Source of the DNA: Macrostomum hystrix
Lineage: Eukaryota > Platyhelminthes > Macrostomidae
Assembly: GCA_950097015.1 (NCBI GenBank)
Contig: CATNEN010000039.1
Span: 6,340,501 to 6,404,500 of the forward strand
Reading direction: 5' to 3'
Length of the DNA: 64,000 nt
Below the pieces are notes generated by a model that was not told the DNA's origin, did no database searches, and saw nothing but the letters and a program-made list of their open reading frames with translations. Below, one piece after another: positions 23,068 through 34,900 of this stretch (positions are counted from its first letter, which is position 1; every line of letters begins with the position of its first letter). Made by a program: the position numbers and the translations under genes.

Positions 23068-24355
23068 CGTTAAGCAGTGAAACTGCAATATTGTGAAATG
23101 CGGCACTGGCTCCTAGACTCAAGATTTGGTTTGCCCTTTCTGTGTTCCACCCGAGAGTTTCACCTGATCTGAATTTTTTGTTGCCTTCGAAAATTGGCGA
23201 TTTTTCTCATGATTTTCTTCACTGCACAGCCTTGTCTCATTTTTCCTATAAATTAGCTTTTGCATGCGCAAATCTAATGCCTTTCTGTTCATATAGAGAG
23301 TTAGACTGATGTTGTACAGCACAATGCTTAACTATCCTTTCAGTTGCTAATGTCGATTATGATTAATTTTCTTAAATGAATCAGTCCATAGCCCGCATGC
23401 TTAGTTGGCTTAGTCAATCTCGCAGATAAAAGTCCAGTTGGCTTATCTGATAGGCTGGTGAGATAGCCAATCAGAGGAGAGGAAGTGGAGAGAGACGAAT
23501 AGTGACCTTATTTCGTCACAGCGCTATGAGGTATCGTATAAAAGTAGCTTTTTTAGCCATCGTGTACAGTAACAATATTGAGTGTGAGTTCGTAGTGTTT
23601 AATACGCATGTTAGAGTATGAATTTAGCTATATTCATATATTCATTTTCCTAAGTTCCCATGTTTTATTGTGTTCGCTTAGTTGCAGCATAGTTTGTAGG
23701 CGTTTAGAGGCTCGTTAGAGAATTACCCTCGCAAATCAGTAGCATAGGTAAAATATCTGTTTTTATCGGCACACAAATATAATTTTAAACTCGTTCATTT
23801 AGACTTAAATGCTTCGTCAGCACAGTTTGAAGACAGCAACATCATTGCTCAAATATTTATTCAAATATTTTTTTCTTTACCTATTCATTCAATTGATTCA
23901 TGGTATAAAAATGGGATCTATTTGATAGGGACATGAAATTGTTCAGCAGTTTTTCAACAATATCACACAATATCGGCAAAGCGGAAGGATGACCACTTCA
24001 GTACTGACCGGGATCTGCGCACAGCCCAGTTCCTTATAATAAACTAGCAATGGTTAAAAGGGCCTTGGATGGCAGGGTTGCATGGACGCAGGCAATCTGC
24101 TTTTAGTGGGCAGCATCGTGACACGCAGTGGACAGCAGCGCCATGCCTTCGATCAAAGCCTCATTGAGTTCGCTTGGGCAAGCAAGCTGTTTAGCGAAGC
24201 GATCGTCGAGCAGTTCAATAACTGCGACAATTGAGGCTGTTGCCACTGATTCCTTTGAGACATGGACTGAGCTGTTCTCAACCGTATGCTCAACTCATGA
24301 ATCACATACTGTGAGCAGTTTGCTATCAAACATTCTTGTGGATCATTGTTGTGAA
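23068..24355. other. 3' flank of PRDM gene and spacer
   Basis: Non-repetitive, AT-rich. It contains a TATA-box candidate at 23,537 (separate entry). No coding exon is supported. Confidence 0.45.
23537..23544 (+). promoter_or_regulatory. Candidate TATA box (TATAAAAG)
   Basis: TATAAAAG is preceded by gtgacctta...cgtcac (23,503-23,518) and followed, about 200 nt downstream, by a donor-like atag|gtaaaa near 23,748. It may be a promoter with a first non-coding exon. No downstream coding exon could be linked to it. Confidence 0.25.
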
Positions 24356-24359
24356 GCAA

Positions 24360-25445
24360 CCCTGCGACTCAATACAACCCTGCAACCCTACAACCCTGCA
24401 ACTCTACAACCTTGCAACTCTACAACCTTGCAACTCTGCAACCTTGCAACTCTACAACCTTGCAACTCTACAACCCTGCAACCCTGCAACCCTGCAACTC
24501 TACAACTCTTCTACAACTCTATAACTCTATAACTCTACAACCCTGCAACTCTACAACCTTGCAACTCTACAACCCTGCAACCCTGCAACCCTGCAACTCT
24601 ACAACTCTTCTACAACTCTATAACTCTATAACTCTACAACCCTGCAACTCTGCAACCTTGCAACTCTACAACCCTGCAACTCTACAACCTTGCAACTCTA
24701 CAACTCTGCAACCCTGCAACCCTGCAACTCTACAACTCTATAACTCTGCAACCCTGATACTCTGCAACCCTGCAAGTCTGCAACCCTGCAACCTTGCAAC
24801 TCTGCAACCCTGCAAGTCTGCAACCCTGCAACCCTGCAACTCTGCAACCCTGCAACTCTGCAACCCATCAAATCTACAACCTGCAACTCTACAACCCTGC
24901 AACTCTACAACCCTGAAACCCTGCAACCCTGCAACCCTGCAACCCTGCAACCCTGCAACCCTGCAACCCTGCAACTCTGCAACCCATCAAATCTACAACC
25001 TGCAACTCTACAACCCTGCAACACTATAACCCTGCAACTCTACAACCCTGAAACCCTGCAACCCTGCAACTCTGCAACTCTATAACCCTGCAACTCTACA
25101 ACCCTGAAACCCTGCAACCCTGCAACTCTGCAACTCTACAACCCTGAAACCCTGCAACCCTGCAACTCTGCAACTCTACAACCCTGAAACCCTGCAACCC
25201 TGCAACCCTGCAACCCTGCAACCCTACAACCCTGCAACCCTACAACCCTGCAACTCTACAACCTTGCAACTCTACAACCCTGCAACTCTACAACCCTGCA
25301 ACTCTACAACCCTGCAACTCTACAACCCTGCAACTCTACAACCCTGAAACCCTGCAACCCTGCAACTCTACAACTCTATAACTCTGCAACTCAAAAACCC
25401 TGAAACCCTGTAACCCTACAACCCTGCAACTCTACAACCCTAAAA
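24360..25445 (+). repeat. 8-bp-based satellite (ctgcaacc/ctacaact), left block
   Basis: Near-continuous 8-mers of the types ctgcaacc, ctgcaact, ctacaacc and ctataact. A longer higher-order pattern recurs, for example two copies of a block with cttctacaactctataac at about 24,500 and 24,607. Directly upstream lies gactgagctgttctcaac, which also precedes the right block. Confidence 0.95.
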
Positions 25446-25984
25446 CTTTAAGTTAAATAATAAAGTCATTCTCTGCGAAAGCTTCCTTGTTAAAAAAATT
25501 CTGTCAAACATCAAACACACGCGCTAGCCTACTTTAAAGTAGGACACAAGACATTTTGGGCACCATTCTTTTTGCAGTCGGAAAAAACTATTTGCATTTT
25601 TCTACTCAGCCAAATCGATTCGAAGCAGTAAGTCGGCAGTTTTCCGATTGTTATGGAAACCTTCCATTAATTTACTTCCTGCTTCTATAGTTTCTTGGTA
25701 TTGTAGCGGCTCAATGTCAACACACATGCAGTGCATGCCAAGCTATTGCATGTGTTAGCACTATTGCTGCCTAGACTTTGCTCCGATGCTCCTCAATCAC
25801 ACATAGAGAGAGAGAGGCAAGTGTTGCTTACTCAATACCAAACTTCCGTAATGCTGTTGTATGTGAGAAAAGCTTGGTAAAGTATTGGAGACCTGTGCTA
25901 TATGTGTATGCTTAATTTGTTAACTTATCTCACGCATTCTACTTAATCCAAGCATTTGAATTAAACAAAATGAAAAAAAGAAAT

Positions 25985-26066
25985 TGGGGTGAGAGGGTGA
26001 GAGGGTGAGAGGGTGAGGGTGAGGGTGTGAGGGTGAGAGGGTGAGGGTGAGAGGGTGAGAGGATGA

Positions 26067-26098
<32 letters not shown>

Positions 26099-26565
26099 GA
26101 GGGTGAGGGTGAGAGGGTGAGAGGGTGAGAGGGTGAGAGGGTGAGAGGGTGAGAGGGTGAGAGGGTGAGAGGGTGAGAGGGTGAGGGTGAGGGTGAGAGG
26201 GTGAGAGGGTGAGTGTGGGGGGTTGAGGGGGTGAGTGTGAGGGGGTGAGGGGGTGAGGGTGTGAGGGTGTGAGGGTGTGAGGGTGTGAGGGTGTGAGGGG
26301 GAGGGTGAGGGGGTGAGAGGGTGAGGGGGTGAGAGGGTGAGGGGGTGAGGGGGTGAGGGTGAGGGGGTGAGAGGGTGAGAGGGTGAGGGTGAGGGTGAGG
26401 TGAGGGTGAGGGTGAGGGTGAGGGGGTGAGGGCGTGAGGATGAGGGTGAGAGGGTGAGGGTGAGAGGGTGAGGGTGAGAGGGTGAGGGTGAGGGGTGAGG
26501 GGGTGAGGGTGAGAGGGTGAGGGGATGAGGGGGTGAGGGGGTGTGAGGGTGAGAGGGTGAGAGAC
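25985..26565 (+). repeat. Purine-rich gtgagagg/gtgaggg array with G-quadruplex pattern
   Basis: Units gtgagagg, gtgaggg and gtgaggggg. Runs of the form GGGTGAGGGTGAGGGTGAGGG (for example around 26,066-26,100 and 26,383-26,425) satisfy the G3N3 quadruplex pattern. It is sandwiched between the two ctgcaacc blocks. Confidence 0.95.
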
Positions 26566-26579
26566 TGAGCTGTTCTCAA

Positions 26580-27110
26580 CAACCCTACAGGGTTCTCTAC
26601 AATTCTGCAACTCTTCAACTCTACAACCCCTGCAACCCTGCAACTCTGCAACCCTGCAACTCTGCAACCCTGCAACTGAAACGCTGCAACCCTGCAACCC
26701 TGCAACTCTACAACTCTACAACTCTGCAACCCTGCAACTCTACAACCCTGCAACTGAAACGCTGCAACCCTGCAACCCTGCAACTCTACAACTCTATAAC
26801 TCTATAACTCTGCAACCCTGCAACCCTTCAACTCTATAACTCTGCAACCCTGCAACCCTTCAACTCTATAACTCTGCAACCCTGCAACCCTTCAACTCTA
26901 TAACTCTGCAACCCTGCAACCCTTCAACTCTATAACTCTGCAACTCTACAACTCTACAACCCTGCAACCCTGCAACTCTGCAACCCTGCAACCCTGCAAC
27001 TCTGCAAACCTGCAACCCTGCAACCCTGCAACTCTGCAAGCAACTATGCAACCCTACAACCCTGCAACTCTGCAATCCTGTAACTGAAACTCTACAACTC
27101 TGCAACTCTG
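26580..27110 (+). repeat. 8-bp-based satellite (ctgcaacc), right block
   Basis: Same 8-mer family as 24,360-25,445. It starts after a second copy of gactgagctgttctcaac at about 26,564. It includes a 36-bp higher-order repeat, cttcaactctataactctgc with a following aaccctgcaacc, at 26,820-26,940. Confidence 0.95.
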
Positions 27111-27119
27111 AAGGTGGGA

Positions 27120-28640
27120 GGGTGAGAAGGTGAGGGTGGGAGAGAAAGTAAGAAATCTTTTGTATGCAGGACCTGCAGTTTTCCACGCTGAATTTTCGTA
27201 TTATTGTGTCGTAAAAGCAGAAAAATATTATGATTGTGAGGGGATTACTGTATGTAAATATTTAGCTCAATAAGCAGTAGAAACAGTGTTCCTATTCCGT
27301 CTCGATGATTTATTACTAAAAAGATTTACCACTCAGTGTCTGTAAGTAGTTAAGCATTTGCACTACTGCAGCTCAGAACCAAGAATTTGTCTGCTATTGA
27401 CAATGCCACGTCGACAACCAGTCCTGCTAGTGTGACTGACCGATTTTTTATGTCGCCAATTAAAGGGAAAAATGAGACCTTTTTATTATTTATATATTTC
27501 TGCATTTTCTACTTACGTACCAATCTGCCAAATCTATCTACTTATCTACCAGTCTACTCGCTTCATGACTTGAAGGTCGGGGGTTCGATTCTTGAGTGAT
27601 TTGTGTCCATTAGTAGGGCTCCTAAAACTCAGCTTAGCTTGTTTCACCCAGCTGTTAAGTAGCTGCCAGGTGTGGTGGCTTCCTCCCTGTCCATGGACTG
27701 AACAGCCTTACGCAGCCTACTCATCTTCTGACCTATCCACGTATCTACTTATCTGCCAGACTATCGCTACATCCGCCATACTGCACCCATCAAAGATAGA
27801 AAAGTTTGAATTTCCTATGACACCAAGCATTGTCAGTCATATTTCATTTCCTCTCGCCAGCCAATGCTGTGTTTCAAATTCTCTATTTTTAGGCCGCGTT
27901 TAATTAGGCCTATGGTTATCTCACAGCGTCAGCAATGGACTGGTTGAAGAAAGAGGAAGTGAGAAATGGATAAACAGCTTTAGATGTGGGGTTTAGCTGT
28001 CTCCTCACCTCAAACCCGTTCCCCTTCACAATATCCCCAGCAAAGCAAGCACTTTAATTCGCTCTCTCTCTCTCTAGCGTTTCTTTCGCGGAGGTCTGAA
28101 CTCTGAAGCGAGCGGCGGCGCCCCTAGCAACCGGGGCGTGGGTCTGACGGCACACATTTGCCTCCCCTGTCTGCCCCCCCACAGCAACCCAACCAAGCCG
28201 GCTTACCTGATAGCTCCCGCAGCTTGAGAACCAAACTTCCCCTCTAGAAGAATGGAAGAGTCATTTCCTGTGGCCAATTTCAGCCAATGCCAAAACTCGA
28301 TCTGAATAACAGAAAAAATAAAAAGTAAGCAAACGATTTCAATTGGTTTTTGAGAGTTTCTTTTCGCCACGAAGCACTGGATTACGGATTAGAGTTTTTT
28401 ATTAGCTTCGGTAAACACGATTTTTCTGTCTGCATATTTTTGTAGATTCGAAGCTAGAAGAGAATCACTGCTAGACTCAGACTGGAACTCAACCTATATG
28501 ACATGGCCGCAGCAGCAAGTGAGTCAGCTCTTATTTTTGGTAAGGAATACTTGAGCATAGCCTAGATAATGGAATTCAGATATTATCTAAGAATATACAA
28601 GGTACACGTTTCTAAGAAACCTCTTTATCGGGCATTCGGG
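27120..28640. other. Non-array spacer
   Basis: Mostly AT-rich, with a SINE at 27,545 and a GC-rich patch at about 28,080-28,210. The latter contains ccctagcaaccgggg, an RFX half-site-like string. An atggccgcagcagcaa|gtgagt string at 28,504 looks like a mini first exon but has no partner exon. Confidence 0.4.
27545..27735 (+). mobile_element. tRNA-derived SINE, family B copy 2
   Basis: gacttgaaggtcgggggttc followed by gattct is the B-box region. A shared body follows (actcagcttagcttgtttca, then cccagctgttaagtagctgc), then tccatggactgaacagc as in copy 1. The A-box half is decayed. Confidence 0.65.
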
Positions 28641-28642
28641 AG

Positions 28643-29435
28643 TAGGTGAGAGGGTAGGTGAGAGAGGGTAGGTGAGAGAGGGTAGGTGAGAGAGGGTAGG
28701 TGAGAGAGGGAAGGTGAGAGACGGTAGGTGAGAGAGGGAAGGTGAGAGAGGGTTGGTGAGAGACGGTAGGTGAGAGAGGGAAGGTGAGAGAGGGTTGGTG
28801 AGAGACGGTAGGTGAGAGAGGGAAGGTGAGAGAGGGTTGGTGAGAGAGGGAAGGTGAGAGAGGGAAGGTGAGAGAGGGTAGATGAGAGACGGTAGGTGAG
28901 AGACGGTAGGTGAGAGAGGGTAGGTGAGAGAGGGTAGGTGGGAGAAAGTTGGTGAGAGAGAGTAGGTGGGAGAAAGTTGGTGAGAGAGGGTAGGTGAGAG
29001 AGGGTAGGTGAGAGAGGGTAGGTAAGAGAGGGTAGGTGGGAGAGAGTTGGTGAGAGAGACGTAAGTGAGAGGGTAGGTGAGAGAGGGAAGGTGAGAGAGG
29101 GAAGGTGAGAGAGGGTAGGTGGGAGAGGGAAGGTGAGAGAGGGTTGGTGAGAGAGGGTTGGTGAGAGAGGGTAGGTGAGAGAGGGTCGATGAGAGACGGT
29201 AGGTGAGAGACGGTAGGTGAGAGAGGGTAGGTGGGAGAAAGTTGGTGAGAGAGAGTAGGTGGGAGAAAGTTGGTGAGAGAGGGTAGGTGAGAGAGGGTAG
29301 GTGAGAGAGTAGGTGAGAGGGTAGGTGAGAGAGGGTAGGTAAGAGAGGGTAGGTGAGAGAGGGTAGGTGAGAGAGTAGGTGAGAGGGTAGGTGAGAGAGG
29401 GTAGGTAAGAGAGGGTAGGTGGGAGAGAGGGAGAG
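28643..29435 (+). repeat. 14-bp purine-rich minisatellite, left part
   Basis: Unit ggtgagagagggta, with variants ggtgggagaaagtt and ggtgagagacggta. Each unit contains a perfect AG|GTGAG splice-donor string on the plus strand. Confidence 0.95.
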
Positions 29436-29825
29436 AGGGGGAGAGAGGAGAGCGTCTCCAATCCCAGGCACTGACGCGGTAAAGAGTTAAAGCTGACTTT
29501 AATTTTTATTTTGCCGATATTTCGAATTAAAAATTCTTCGTCAGGGCAGAAAAAAGCAAATTTTACATTTACTCATAGCAATAATTTCTAGCAATAGATT
29601 ACGCTCGAACTTGTAGCAATTAAAATTAAATGTGAAGAGAAACGTGATCAACAGCGCTGAGAAATTGTTTGAACATTGGGCTTGGCCAGCGCGTGTTTGC
29701 ACTTGGCTCTTGCTTGGTTGATTCACGGCTTGCCTGCTGCTCAAAGTACTCAGTACTCAGTATAGCTTAAGAGGAAGAGAATTGGGTGAATGGAGGTTGA
29801 CAAGGAGGGTGAGAAGAGAGTGAAA
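29436..29825 (-). mobile_element. Possible retroelement terminus splitting a purine array
   Basis: Non-repetitive island between two arrays of the same unit type. On the minus strand it contains ctgacgaagaatttttaatt followed by cgaaatatcggc. That arrangement resembles the CTGAnGAAG...CGAAAtatCG terminal motif common in metazoan retroelements. No coding remnant is seen, so the identification is weak. Confidence 0.3.
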
Positions 29826-29829
29826 GTGA

Positions 29830-31065
29830 GAGGGTGAGAGAGGGTAGATGAGAGACGGCAGGTGAGAGAGAGTAGGTGGGAGACAGTTGGTGAGAGAGAG
29901 TAGGTGAGAGAGTAGGTGAGAGAGAGTAGGTGAGAGAAAGTTGGTGAGAGAGGGTAGGTGAGAGAGTAGGTGAGAGAGAGTAGGTGAGAGAGTAGGTGAG
30001 AGAGAGTAGGTGGGAGAAAGTTGGTGAGAGAGGGTAGGTGAGAGAGTAGGTGAGAGAGTAGGTGAGAGAGTAGGTGAGAGAGAGTAGGTGAGAGAGTAGG
30101 TTAGAGAGTAGGTGAGAGAGTAGGTGAGAGAGTAGGTGAGAGAGAGTAGGTGAGAGAGTAGGTGAGAGAGTAGGTGAGAGAGAGTAGGTGAGAGAGTAGG
30201 TGAGAGAGTAGGTGAGAGAGTAGGTGAGAGAGTAGGTGGGAGAAAGTTGGTGAGAGAGAGTAGGTGAGAGAGTAGGTGAGAGAGTAGGTGAGAGAGTAGG
30301 TGAGAGAGTAGGTGGGAGAAAGTTGGTGAGAGAGAGTAGGTGAGATAGTAGGTGAGAGAGGGTAGGTGAGAGAGAGAGAGTAGGTGGGAGAAAGTTGGTG
30401 AGAGAGAGTAGGTGAGAGAGAGAGTAGGTGGGAGAAAGTTGGTGAGAGAGAGTAGGTGAGAGAGAGTAGGTGAGAGAGAGTAGGTGGGAGAAAGTTGGTG
30501 AGAGAGAGTAGGTGAGAGAAAGTTGGTGGGAGAAAGTTGGTGAGAGAGAGTAGGTGAGAGAAAGTTGGTGAGAGAGTAGGTGAGAGAGTAGGTGGGAGAA
30601 AGTTGGTGAGAGAGGGTAGGTGAGAGAGAGAGTAGGTGGGAGAAAGTTGGTGAGAGAGAGTAGGTGAGATAGTAGGTGAGAGAGAGTAGGTGAGAGAGAG
30701 TAGGTGGGAGAAAGTTGGTGAGAGAGAGTAGGTGAGAGAAAGTTGGTGAGAAAGTAGGTGAGAGAGTAGGTGGGAGAAAGTTGGTGAGAGAGAGTAGGTG
30801 AGAGAGAGAGTAGGTGGGAGAAAGTTGGTGAGAGAGAGTAGGTGAGAGAAAGTTGGTGAGAGAGTAGGTGAGAGAGTAGGTGGGAGAAAGTTGGTGAGAG
30901 AGAGTAGGTGAGAGAGAGAGTAGGTGAGAGAGAGTAGGTGAGAGAGAGAGTAGGTGGGAGAAAGTTGGTGAGAGAGAGTAGGTGAGAGAGGGTAGGTGAG
31001 AGAGAGAGTAGGTGGGAGAAAGTTGGTAAGAGAGAGTAGGTGAGAGAGAGTAGGTGAGAGAGAGG
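29830..31065 (+). repeat. 12/14-bp purine-rich minisatellite, right part
   Basis: Units ggtgagagagta, ggtgagagagagta and ggtgggagaaagtt, the same family as 28,643-29,435. About 90 copies, almost all carrying AGGTGAGAG. Confidence 0.95.
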
Positions 31066-31946
31066 ATGAGGAGGTGGAGGGTTGGAAAGTGGGAGTGGGC
31101 GAGGCTGAGAATGTACTGATGTAGTGTTTATTGGAGTGAATTGGCAGTTGAGCAGGAAGCCAATTCGTTGAATGCTAATTTATTATTGTCACACTGGACA
31201 GTCTAGCCGTCAGTATGGCCACGCCATTCAATAAATTCAAGATGAATGCAGGCCGGGAAATGCTGCCTAGTTGACAAAAGATGCGGCAGATTCTAAAAAA
31301 CTTGGCTAAAAGTGTGTGTTTAAAAGAAGCCAGAAAACTCCGTGCCCGCTTGGCACTCGGCTGACCCACCCAGGTTGAGAATGGGACAGAAGGTGTACAT
31401 GCATTCGGTGCTCGTTGCTATGCAAGTCTGGGCCAAGCGAGACTGCATCGGACGAGGCGCGCCCGCCCCATTGCACATTCAAAGCTAATTTGTCAAAGTT
31501 TGATGAAGCTCAGGGCTTGGCGCAGGCCAAGAGAGAGAGAGAGTGAGGTAGAAAATGTAGAAGAGTCGTCCTGTTGCTTTGACAACCGAACAGATTTGGG
31601 TGGGTGACCACAATGCACCTCGCCTTTCCTCCCCCGCCTCCCGCATTTGACAAAGTAGCTCGAAGTGAGGGATGCAGGGAGGCCGGGTGGGTGAGCAGTG
31701 CTCAAAGAATGGAGTCAGTAGCAGGGCACGAAGCCGCAGTGTGAAGATAAACAAGCGATTTTTTTAGCCCGCAAGCATTCAAACTTGCTCTTTTATTTCA
31801 AAAGCAGAAAAAAACACGCAGAGACTCGGGCACACCGACTGAGCATCGACTCAAACACGGGCGAAATCCCTGTTCTTCTGCGTGAAGTCCAGAGATAACT
31901 GCTTCACGGAAGGAGGAATTTCTGCTTCTGGAAGTTCTGAAGTCAG
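31066..31946. other. Spacer and probable promoter of the SEA-domain gene
   Basis: Unique sequence upstream of the ATG at 31,947. A small ga microsatellite lies at about 31,530. No exon is recognised. Confidence 0.45.
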
Positions 31947-34900
31947 ATGAAGACGAACCTGATGGGTAAGATAAATAGATATTTTCATACGGATACTAAA
32001 GAAAGTTGCGTCACGTGTAATAGCCTGAGGAAGAGTGACAGACCGAGGAAGAGTGACAGGCTGAGGAAGAGTGACAGACCGAGGAAGAGTGACAGACTGA
32101 GGAAGAGTGACAGACTGAGGAAGAGTGACAGACCGAGGAAGAGTGCCAAACTAAGGAAGAGTGACAGGCTGAGGACGAGGGACAGACCGAGGAAGAGTGA
32201 CAGACCGAGGAAGAGTGACCGACTGAGGAAGAGTGACAGGCTGAGGAAGAGTGACAGACCGAGGAAGAGTGCCAAACTAAGGAAGAGTGACAGGCTGAGG
32301 ACGAGGGACAGACCGAGGAAGAGTGACAGACCGAGGAAGAGTGACCGACTGAGGAAGAGTGACAGGCTGAGGAAGAGTGACAGACCGAGGAAGAGTGCCA
32401 AACTAAGGAAGAGTGACAGGCTGAGGACGAGTGACAGACTGAGGAAGAGTGACAGACTGAGGAAGAGTGACAGGCTGAGGAAGAGGGACAGACTGAGGAA
32501 GAGTGACAGACCGAGGAAGAGTGCCAAACTAAGGAAGAGTGACAGGCTGAGGACGAGGGACAGACTGAGGAAGAGTGACAGGCTGAGGAAGAGGGACAGG
32601 CTGAGGAAGAGTGACAGGCTGAGGAAGAGGGACAGGCTGAGGAAGAGGGACAGGCTGAGGAAGAGGGACAGGCTGAGGAAGTGGGACAGGCTGAGGAAGA
32701 GGGACAGGCTGAGGAAGAGTGACAGGCTGAGGAAGAGTGACAGGCACACAGAAAAGTTGAGTCCATCGCCAGCCGCTAACTCTGTTGAACCAGCAGCGCC
32801 CGGCCTGTTCGGCCTGTTGTTCCTGACAAGCCTAGCGGGCGTCAGGCCCACCCATGGCAGCCTGCTGAGCGGCTCCAACTCATTGTGCCAGTGCACGCCA
32901 CGAAGTGCCACCACGAGCAGCTACCTAAACAGTTTGAACAGCTACACGGCTGATATGCTGACCCTGCTGAATGAGATCAGTACTCAGCTGAACTCATTGG
33001 GGCTGAAGTTCTCAGACTTCTCCAGCACAGCGCTAGCGAGTCTGCTGAAAATCAGCGCATCCTCGGCGGAAGCAACCAAGGTGGCCAACGCCTTGCTGGC
33101 GTCCTTGAATTCCAACAGCAGCACTAACAGCAGCAGCGGCAGCAGCAGCAGCGGCAGCACAACAGCTTCGACCAGTGAGCAAGACCCGTTTTCAAATCCT
33201 CAGCTTAATCTACTGCACTCTCTTTTATTTGGAGCTCACTCCACTCCAATATCTTCTACTCTTTTCCTACTCACTCTATTCTGTAGTTTCTATTCTATTT
33301 CCTGCTCACTCTATTCTGTAGTTTCTATTCTATTTCCTACTCACTCTATTCTGTAGTTTCTATTCTATTTCCTACTCACTCTATTCTGTAGTTTCTATTC
33401 TATTTCCTGCTCACTCTATTCTGTAGTTTCTATTCTATTTCCTACTCACTCTATTCTGTAGTTTCTATTCTATTTCCTGCTCACTCTATTCTGTAGTTTC
33501 TATTCTATTTCCTGCTCACTCTATTCTGTAGTTTCTATTCTATTTCCTGCTCACTCTATTCTGTAGTTTCTATTCTATTTCCTACTCACTCTATTCTGTA
33601 GTTTCTATTCTATTTCCTGCTCACTCTATTCTGTAGTTTCTATTCTATTTCCTACTCACTCTATTCTGTAGTTTCTATTCTATTTCCTGCTCACTCTATT
33701 CTGTAGTTTCTATTCTATTTCCTGCTCACTCTATTCTGTAGTTTCTATTCTATTTCCTGCTCACTCTATTCTGTAGTTTCTATTCTATTTCCTACTCACT
33801 CTATTCTGTAGTTTCTATTCTATTTCCTGCTCACTCTATTCTGTAGTTTCTATTCTATTTCCTACTCACTCTATTCTGTAGTTTCTATTCTATTTCCTAC
33901 TCACTCTATTCTGTAGTTTCTATTCTATTTCCTACTCACTCTATTCTGTAGTTTCTATTCTATTTCCTACTCACTCTGTTCTGTAGTTTCTATTCTATTT
34001 CCTGCTCACTCTTTTCTGTAGTTTCTATTCTATTTCCTACTCACTCTATTCTGTAGTTTCTATTCTATTTCCTGCTCACTCTATTCTGTATTTTCGATTC
34101 TATTTCCTACTCACTCTATTCTGTAGTTTCTATTCTATTTCCTACTCACTCTGTTCTGTAGTTTCTATTCTATTTCCTGCTCACTCTATTCTGTAGTTTC
34201 TATTCTATTTCCTGCTCACTCTATTCTGTAGTTTATATTATATTTCCTACTCACTCTATTCTGTAGTTTCTATTCTATTTCCTACTCACTCTAATCTGTA
34301 ATTTCTATTCTATTTCCTGCTCACTCTATTCTGTAGTTTCTATTCTATTACCTACTCACTCTATTCTGTAGTTTCTATTCTATTTCCTACTCACTCTGTT
34401 CTGTAGTTTCTATTCTATTTCCTACTCACTCTATTCTGTAGTTTCTATTCTATTTCCTGCTCACTCTATTCTGTAGTTTATATTATATTTCCTACTCTCT
34501 CTATTCTGTAGTTTCTATTCTATTTCCTACTCACTCTATTCTGTAGTTTCTATTCTATTTCCTACTCACTCTAATCTGTAATTTCTATTCTATTTCCTGC
34601 TCACTCTATTCTGTAGTTTCTATTCTATTTCCTGCTCACTCTATTCTGTAGTTTCTATTCTATTTCCTGCTCACTCTATTCTGTAGTTTCTATTCTATTT
34701 CCTACTCACTCTGTTCTGTAGTTTCTATTCTATTTCCTACTCACTCTATTCTGTAGTTTCTATTCTATTTCCTGCTCACTCTATTCTGTAGTTTCTATTC
34801 TATTTCCTACTCACTCTGTTCTGTAGTTTCTATTCTATTTCCTACTGACTCTATTCTGTAGTTTCTATTCCATTTCCTACTGACTCTATTCTGTAGTTTC

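Noticed and set aside
24360-27110. Centromere or telomere satellite
   Set aside because: Arrays are short, of many unrelated units, and interleaved with genes. No TTAGGG-type telomere repeat was seen.
28504-28520. Mini first coding exon atggccgcagcagcaa|gtgagt
   Set aside because: Attractive start plus donor, but no compatible downstream exon before the SEA gene, which has its own signal-peptide start.
31947-32750. RKSDR-repeat coding region continuous with the SEA gene start
   Set aside because: Removing 31,966-32,796 by GT-AG splicing gives a clean signal peptide in phase 1; retaining it puts about 270 basic repeat residues inside the signal peptide.
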